NCBI RefSeq assembly: GCF_023156505.1
Contig: NZ_JALNMJ010000006.1
Location: 1-64,000, forward strand
Origin: Roseibium sediminicola
GTDB lineage: Bacteria > Pseudomonadota > Alphaproteobacteria > Rhizobiales > Stappiaceae
Direction: 5' to 3'
DNA: 64,000 nt
Below, piece after piece: positions 60,710-64,000 of the stretch (position 1 is the stretch's first letter; every line of letters begins with the position of its first letter). The notes beneath the pieces are model-generated. The model saw only the letters and a list, made by a program, of their open reading frames with translations, was not told the DNA's origin and made no database searches. Made by a program: the position numbers and the translations under genes.

Positions 60710-61558
60710 TTATTCGACGATCAGCTGTGTCACCGTAAAGCCGGCACCGGGACCCTGGTGCAACACATCTGCAAGCCACGGCAGGATGTGGCGCATTTCG
60801 TCGGCAAGCGTGAAGGGCGCGTTGACCAGCGTCATGCCGGAGCCGAGCATGCGGGTGTCGGGGCCGCTCTTGCCGGCATTGAGTTCCAGCGCAAGAACAT
60901 CCCTGAGGCCCGCCGCCTCGAAATCCGCGTGCATCCGGCGGATCGCGCGGGCGTCCTTCAGCGGATACCAGAGCGCATAGGTGCCGCCCGGCCACTTCTT
61001 GTAGGCCTTGAGCACGGCATCGGTCATGCGGACAAACTCGTCGGTGACCTCGAAGGCCGGGTCGATCAGCACCAGCCCGCGCTTCTCCTTGGGCGGAAGA
61101 AAGCTGCCCATGGCCAGCCAGCCGTCCAGGTGGATGGTCTTGACCTGATGGTCGCCCGCATAACGGTCCGACAGGGTCTTGAAATCCTGCGGGTGAAGCT
61201 CGGTCAGGGTCAGGCGATCGGTCTTGCGCAACAGCTGGCGCGCGACCTGGGGTGAGCCCGGATAGACTTCGAGGTCATTGCCGGGGTTGAGATCCCTTAC
61301 GACACCTAGCCAGGGCTCGAGAAGCTCCGCCACCGCCGCGGGCATGTCTGCCTCCAGAACCTTGGCGATGCCATGCTGCCATTCGCCGGTCTTGCGGGTT
61401 TCCTCGGATGTCAGATCGTAAAGCCCGATACCGGCATGGGTGTCGAGAATCCGGAACGCCTTGTCCTTGCGCTGGAAATAGACGATGAGACGCGCCAGAA
61501 CGGCGTGTTTGAGGACATCGCCGATATTGCCCGCGTGATAGGCGTGCCGGTAGTTCAT
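60710..61558 (-). CDS. rlmJ: 23S rRNA (adenine(2030)-N6)-methyltransferase with altered catalytic motif
   Basis: A 282-residue enzyme that methylates N6 of A2030 in 23S rRNA. It starts MNYRHAYHAGNIGDVLKHAVLARLIVYFQRKDKAFRILDTHAGIGLYDL, and has SPQVARQLLRKTDRLTLTELHPQDF. The family motif DPP(Y/F) reads DPAF here (LVLIDPAFEVTDEF, codons at 61052-61063). A change of the second Pro to Ala is unusual at this catalytic site. The gene overlaps the GNAT gene by 4 bp, which is upstream. Confidence 0.9.
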   Translation of the reverse strand: MNYRHAYHAGNIGDVLKHAVLARLIVYFQRKDKAFRILDTHAGIGLYDLTSEETRKTGEWQHGIAKVLEADMPAAVAELLEPWLGVVRDLNPGNDLEVYPGSPQVARQLLRKTDRLTLTELHPQDFKTLSDRYAGDHQVKTIHLDGWLAMGSFLPPKEKRGLVLIDPAFEVTDEFVRMTDAVLKAYKKWPGGTYALWYPLKDARAIRRMHADFEAAGLRDVLALELNAGKSGPDTRMLGSGMTLVNAPFTLADEMRHILPWLADVLHQGPGAGFTVTQLIVE

Positions 61559-62085
61559 CGCGCTGTGCCAGTTGCCGGTTCTGCGGGGCGTTTCAGGTAA
61601 ACCACGGCCTTGTCGCCGTGATCGGCCTTGCCGATTTCCTCAAAACCCAGGCGGCCGTGGAAGCGCATCGATCCGGGATTGGCCGGGCGTTCATTGACCT
61701 CGCACAGGAAGCTCTTTCCCGTGCCGGCATAATGCTGAAACAGGGCGGCATAGAGCGCGTCGCCGATCTTGCGGCCGCGCATGGCCTCGTCCACGCAGAT
61801 CCGGTCCGTATAGGCGAAATTGCTCTCGCGCTCGCTCAGCCAGAGATAGTTGGGGCTGTCATAATCGACGCCGTCGCCCAGGCACAGCAGGAAGCCGGCC
61901 GGTGCGCCGTCGACTTCGGCCACGAGGCAGATCAGGGCGCCGTTGATCAGGTCGAGAAAGCCTTCCGCGGTGAGTTCACTCACCGCCGGAACGGCCGCGT
62001 TGTTCATGGTCAGCAGGGCACTGAGATCGCCGGGCAGAAACGGACGAATGGTCGAGGTCTGGGCTGAGGGCTGGTTGGACGCCAT
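61555..62085 (-). CDS. GNAT family N-acetyltransferase
   Basis: A 176-residue acetyltransferase. It has the acetyl-CoA loop DRICVDEAMRGRKIGDALYAALFQHY (motif A, R-x-x-G-x-x-L) and SMRFHGRLGFEEIGKAD near the C terminus. Strand pattern and length are usual for GNATs of the RimI/PhnO sort. The target is not evident. It is upstream of rlmJ with 4-bp overlap, so an RNA- or ribosome-related target could be considered, but it is only context. Confidence 0.88.
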   Translation of the reverse strand: MASNQPSAQTSTIRPFLPGDLSALLTMNNAAVPAVSELTAEGFLDLINGALICLVAEVDGAPAGFLLCLGDGVDYDSPNYLWLSERESNFAYTDRICVDEAMRGRKIGDALYAALFQHYAGTGKSFLCEVNERPANPGSMRFHGRLGFEEIGKADHGDKAVVYLKRPAEPATGTAR

Positions 62086-62173
62086 GAGTTCACCTGGTGG
62101 AATTGGGAGCAGCCTTATAGGCGGTGAGGCGGGTCGTGAAAAGCTTAACCGGCGGCTTCGGCAAAATAAACGA

Positions 62174-62195
62174 GGGCGCGGTATTTACCGCGCCC
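62174..62195 (-). terminator. Hairpin terminator downstream of the cold-shock gene
   Basis: GGGCGCGGTA (62174-62183) and TACCGCGCCC (62186-62195) make a 10-bp stem; on the minus strand TCGTTTATTTT follows. It lies 45 bp after the stop codon of the cold-shock gene. Confidence 0.75.
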
Positions 62196-62240
62196 TGTCA
62201 AGCAGGTCATTGATACCTTTCAAAGGTCAGCCGGTCCGGC

Positions 62241-63107
62241 TTACTCTTCGTCGGGCTGTGTGTCCTCGGCGGGCTCGCTGCCATCCTCTTCGAGGACCTG
62301 CAGGTTGACAGCCTTCGGTCCCTTGCCGCGCCGGTCCGGCTCGGTTTCGAAAGAGATCCGCATGCCGCTGTCGAGGGCCGACAAACCGGACCGCTCGACG
62401 GCGGAAATATGGACGAACACGTCCGCATCGCCTTCATCCGGTGTGATGAAGCCGAAGCCCTTGTCGGACTTGAAGAATTTTACAGTGCCGGATTGACGCG
62501 GGCCACGTTCCACAGGCGGGCCGTCCCGGCGCGGGCGCTGCTGACCGTAGCCGCCGCCACCTTCACGCTGACCGTAGCCGCCGCCACCTTCACGCTGGCC
62601 GTAGCCACCGCCGCCTTCACGCTGGCCGTAGCCGCCGCCGCCTTCACGCTGGCCGTAGCCGCCGCCGCCTTCACGTTGGCCGTAGCCGCCGCCACCTTCA
62701 CGTTGGCCGTAGCCGCCGCCACCTTCACGTTGGCCGTAGCCACCACGGCCGCCACCGCCTTCGCGATCACCGCCTCGGCCACCGCCATAGCCGCCACCGC
62801 CATAGCCGCCGCCGCCTTGACGGTCGCCGCCGTAGCCGCCGCTACGGCCGCCACCGTAACCACCGCCGCCGCCGCCGCCATCGCGATTGCCACCATAGCC
62901 GCCACCGCCACCGTCTCTGTCGTCGCGGCCGTAGCCGCCACCAAAATCATTACCGCGTCCGCCCCGGTAGCCACCATCCCGGCCGCCGCCATAGTCACCA
63001 CCGAAATCGCTTCCGCCAAAATCACTGCCGAAGTCTTGCGGACCGCCAAACTCGCGCTTGCCGCCGCGCCGACCACGCGACCGCCGGTCCGAATCGCCAT
63101 CGTGCAT
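62241..63107 (-). CDS. Cold-shock domain protein with long Gly-rich RGG/YGQRE repeat arm
   Basis: The 288-residue protein is inverted relative to ordinary CspA: the first about 200 residues are low-complexity (Gly, Tyr, Arg, Asp, Gln) and the cold-shock domain is C-terminal (residues about 205-273). The domain has RNP1 KGFGFI and RNP2 VFVHI. Seven exact 9-residue units YGQREGGGG precede it, encoded by a 27-bp tandem repeat. RGG-like motifs are frequent before that. The tail is acidic. Such arms bind RNA and phase-separate in eukaryotic proteins. The start is ATG at 63107; TTG at 63113 is a second option. Confidence 0.85.
   Translation of the reverse strand: MHDGDSDRRSRGRRGGKREFGGPQDFGSDFGGSDFGGDYGGGRDGGYRGGRGNDFGGGYGRDDRDGGGGGYGGNRDGGGGGGGYGGGRSGGYGGDRQGGGGYGGGGYGGGRGGDREGGGGRGGYGQREGGGGYGQREGGGGYGQREGGGGYGQREGGGGYGQREGGGGYGQREGGGGYGQREGGGGYGQQRPRRDGPPVERGPRQSGTVKFFKSDKGFGFITPDEGDADVFVHISAVERSGLSALDSGMRISFETEPDRRGKGPKAVNLQVLEEDGSEPAEDTQPDEE
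62547..62747 (-). repeat. 27-bp tandem repeat, seven units, inside the cold-shock gene
   Basis: The sequence TTCACG(C/T)TGGCCGTAGCC with its GCCGCC spacer recurs at 62561, 62588, 62615, 62642, 62669, 62696 and 62723, exactly every 27 bases. Units differ at only a few synonymous positions. The region codes YGQREGGGG repeats. Copy number should vary between strains by slippage. Confidence 0.92.
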
Positions 63108-63321
63108 TACCAAATCACCCTAATCTCTGTGCCAGTCCGGCACATATCGACCAATCTCACCCGCCTTCACAGTCGAGTCACTTCACCCGGGCGCACCTTG
63201 TACGTCCGCTCAACACTCCAAGAGAGGTCAGCAACAAACATGCCGCATCCCCCTCCAGCCGCTGCGTTATCATCATAAGGTCGGCAGAGGCGAAATCGCA
63301 AGAGAATCCTTGGGCCCTGCC

Positions 63322-64000
63322 TCAATTCGAGGCGTTTTTAAGGGGCCAGGTGCTTGACCAATTGGACAAGTCGGGTTCGGTTGCGTCGCAGGTCGTTCTG
63401 GCTGCCTCTTCAAGCAGCACAAGCCCGGTGCCGTTCCAGACCCAGCGGTTCCAAAGGCCGCACTCGCCGACGCCCGAGCCCTTGAAGTAGGAGACGAGCT
63501 GCTGATCTGCGGGAATCCATCTGGCGTTGTAGATCAGATCCGTCGCAATCGGACCCTTTTCGGACATGCGGGCGACATGGACCTGGCGGGCCGCGCCGTC
63601 CTTGCCGGCCAAAACCGCAACATAGGGGCTGTTATAGGCGGTGGGGGCGCCGCACGGAATGATGTAGAGCGACGCGCTATCGGCGAGCGGCGCTCTGACG
63701 GCATTGAGGCTGGCAAAAATGGTTGGGTCGATATTGGAGCAGAGCCGGTTGGCGGACCAGACGGCGGCGACTTCCGGCGGCAATTGATCGGCACTCATAA
63801 GCGCTACGGCATGCGGGGCGTCCTTGGCCGGTTCCGTGCCGGGCGTGACGATGGCGGAGACCGTTCCGGTCCGGTCCTGCCGGTTGTCGAGCCACAACAG
63901 GCTGGCCTTCATGCCCTGAAGAGGCACCGGGACGGCAACCGGGTCCGTGCCACTGACGGACGGCAGGCCTACGGTCAGCTCCTTGCCAGAGCGCATGGCG
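63322..64000 (-). CDS. DUF1176 domain-containing protein, 5' end beyond the window
   Basis: At least 225 residues of an exported DUF1176-type protein. The frame continues through base 64000, and the family is usually larger (over 300 residues) with a signal peptide, so the N terminus is missing. Visible parts are DNRQDRTGTVSAIVTPG, LADSASLYIIPCGAPTAYNSPYVAVLAG and KGSGVGECGLWNRWVWNGTGLVLLEEAART, the last being the conserved C-terminal WxWxG segment. Function is unknown. The 208 bp between this gene and the cold-shock gene (63114-63321) hold the cold-shock leader and nothing else I can name. Confidence 0.75.
   Translation of the reverse strand, partial: AMRSGKELTVGLPSVSGTDPVAVPVPLQGMKASLLWLDNRQDRTGTVSAIVTPGTEPAKDAPHAVALMSADQLPPEVAAVWSANRLCSNIDPTIFASLNAVRAPLADSASLYIIPCGAPTAYNSPYVAVLAGKDGAARQVHVARMSEKGPIATDLIYNARWIPADQQLVSYFKGSGVGECGLWNRWVWNGTGLVLLEEAARTTCDATEPDLSNWSSTWPLKNASN

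Noticed and set aside
62547..62747. CRISPR-like regular spacing of 27 bp
   Set aside because: The units are contiguous, without spacers, and encode a peptide repeat in frame; no cas gene is near.
62409..63278. Large Ala/Thr-rich plus-strand ORF over the cold-shock gene
   Set aside because: It is the antisense shadow of a low-complexity GC-rich repeat; the reading ATAATFTLAVAA pattern follows from the 27-bp repeat and has no ribosome-binding site.
1..64000. tRNA, rRNA, tmRNA or prophage genes
   Set aside because: No T-loop GGTTCGAATCC-type core with matching acceptor arms, no rRNA segments, no integrase or phage structural genes were seen.

Overview
The window is a 64 kb piece of an alphaproteobacterial chromosome, GC-rich and densely coded. 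Several features point to Hyphomicrobiales, possibly a marine Stappiaceae (Roseibium/Labrenzia-type) genome. These are the L25/Ctc form of ribosomal protein L25, a Pth with a basic tail, the lgt/NDUFAF7-like/pgeF string, a PetP/PetR-like MarR and response regulator beside ilvE, an Omp25/31-type outer membrane protein, HlyU and DUF1176. The placement is inference from gene content; there is no rRNA or tRNA gene here to confirm it.

Layout. 0-11 kb: an O-methyltransferase, two overlapping MaoC hot-dog genes, a small secreted protein, an NAD-dependent epimerase, an AraC/GyrI regulator, an SLC13/RCK transporter, an FAH-family hydrolase, pyroglutamyl peptidase, an MHS-type MFS carrier and ychF. 11-15.4 kb: an exported papain-like peptidase with a DUF4384-like domain in an operon with an OmpA-domain protein, then pth and rplY on the other strand. 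15.7-26.2 kb: an accessory block lying between rplY and prs. It holds TfoX, MOSC, a cysteine-bearing MarR with a clear divergent operator, a secreted protein, a cytosine-deaminase/BMP-family ABC uptake operon, and an exported M20 peptidase flanked by direct repeats. 26.8-35.8 kb: a housekeeping string with prs, a lipoprotein, a creatinase-like M24 protein, pgeF, a MidA/NDUFAF7 methyltransferase, lgt, ubiK, a YbjN-like gene, proC, a TetR/COQ9-like gene and csaA. 35.9-44.6 kb: regulators (HxlR, two-component pair, PetP-like MarR, TetR), ilvE, a TetR-controlled MDR dehydrogenase, and two unrecognised co-oriented genes. 44.9-57.6 kb: a Bcr/CflA efflux pump, moaE, moaD, pgsA, hlyU, an exported dienelactone hydrolase, a frameshifted Sel1 remnant, tdk, an EEP phosphatase-family protein, two tandem TPR-sulfotransferases, uvrC and a CaCA exchanger. 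57.9-64 kb: an outer membrane protein, GST, RNase T2 with a small secreted partner, rlmJ, GNAT, a cold-shock protein with a long Gly-rich repeat arm, and a DUF1176 gene cut by the window edge.

The most unusual signal is a set of three non-coding, terminal-inverted-repeat elements (7758-7904, 13617-13878, 44639-44920). Each sits exactly inside the stop codon of a gene, with a TA or TGA target duplication that restores a stop codon. Two belong to one family and differ by internal modules. One of those modules also occurs in the third element, which has different ends. Two further palindromic repeat families and one 149-bp repeat lie between genes. Other points worth a second look are the peptidase/OmpA operon, the MarR operator with a shared palindromic -35 hexamer, a two-site TetR operator, the seven-copy 27-bp repeat in the cold-shock gene, an M24 protein without its metal ligands, and RlmJ with an altered catalytic motif.

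Coordinates of starts were chosen by ribosome-binding sites and family alignment from memory. No database search was possible.
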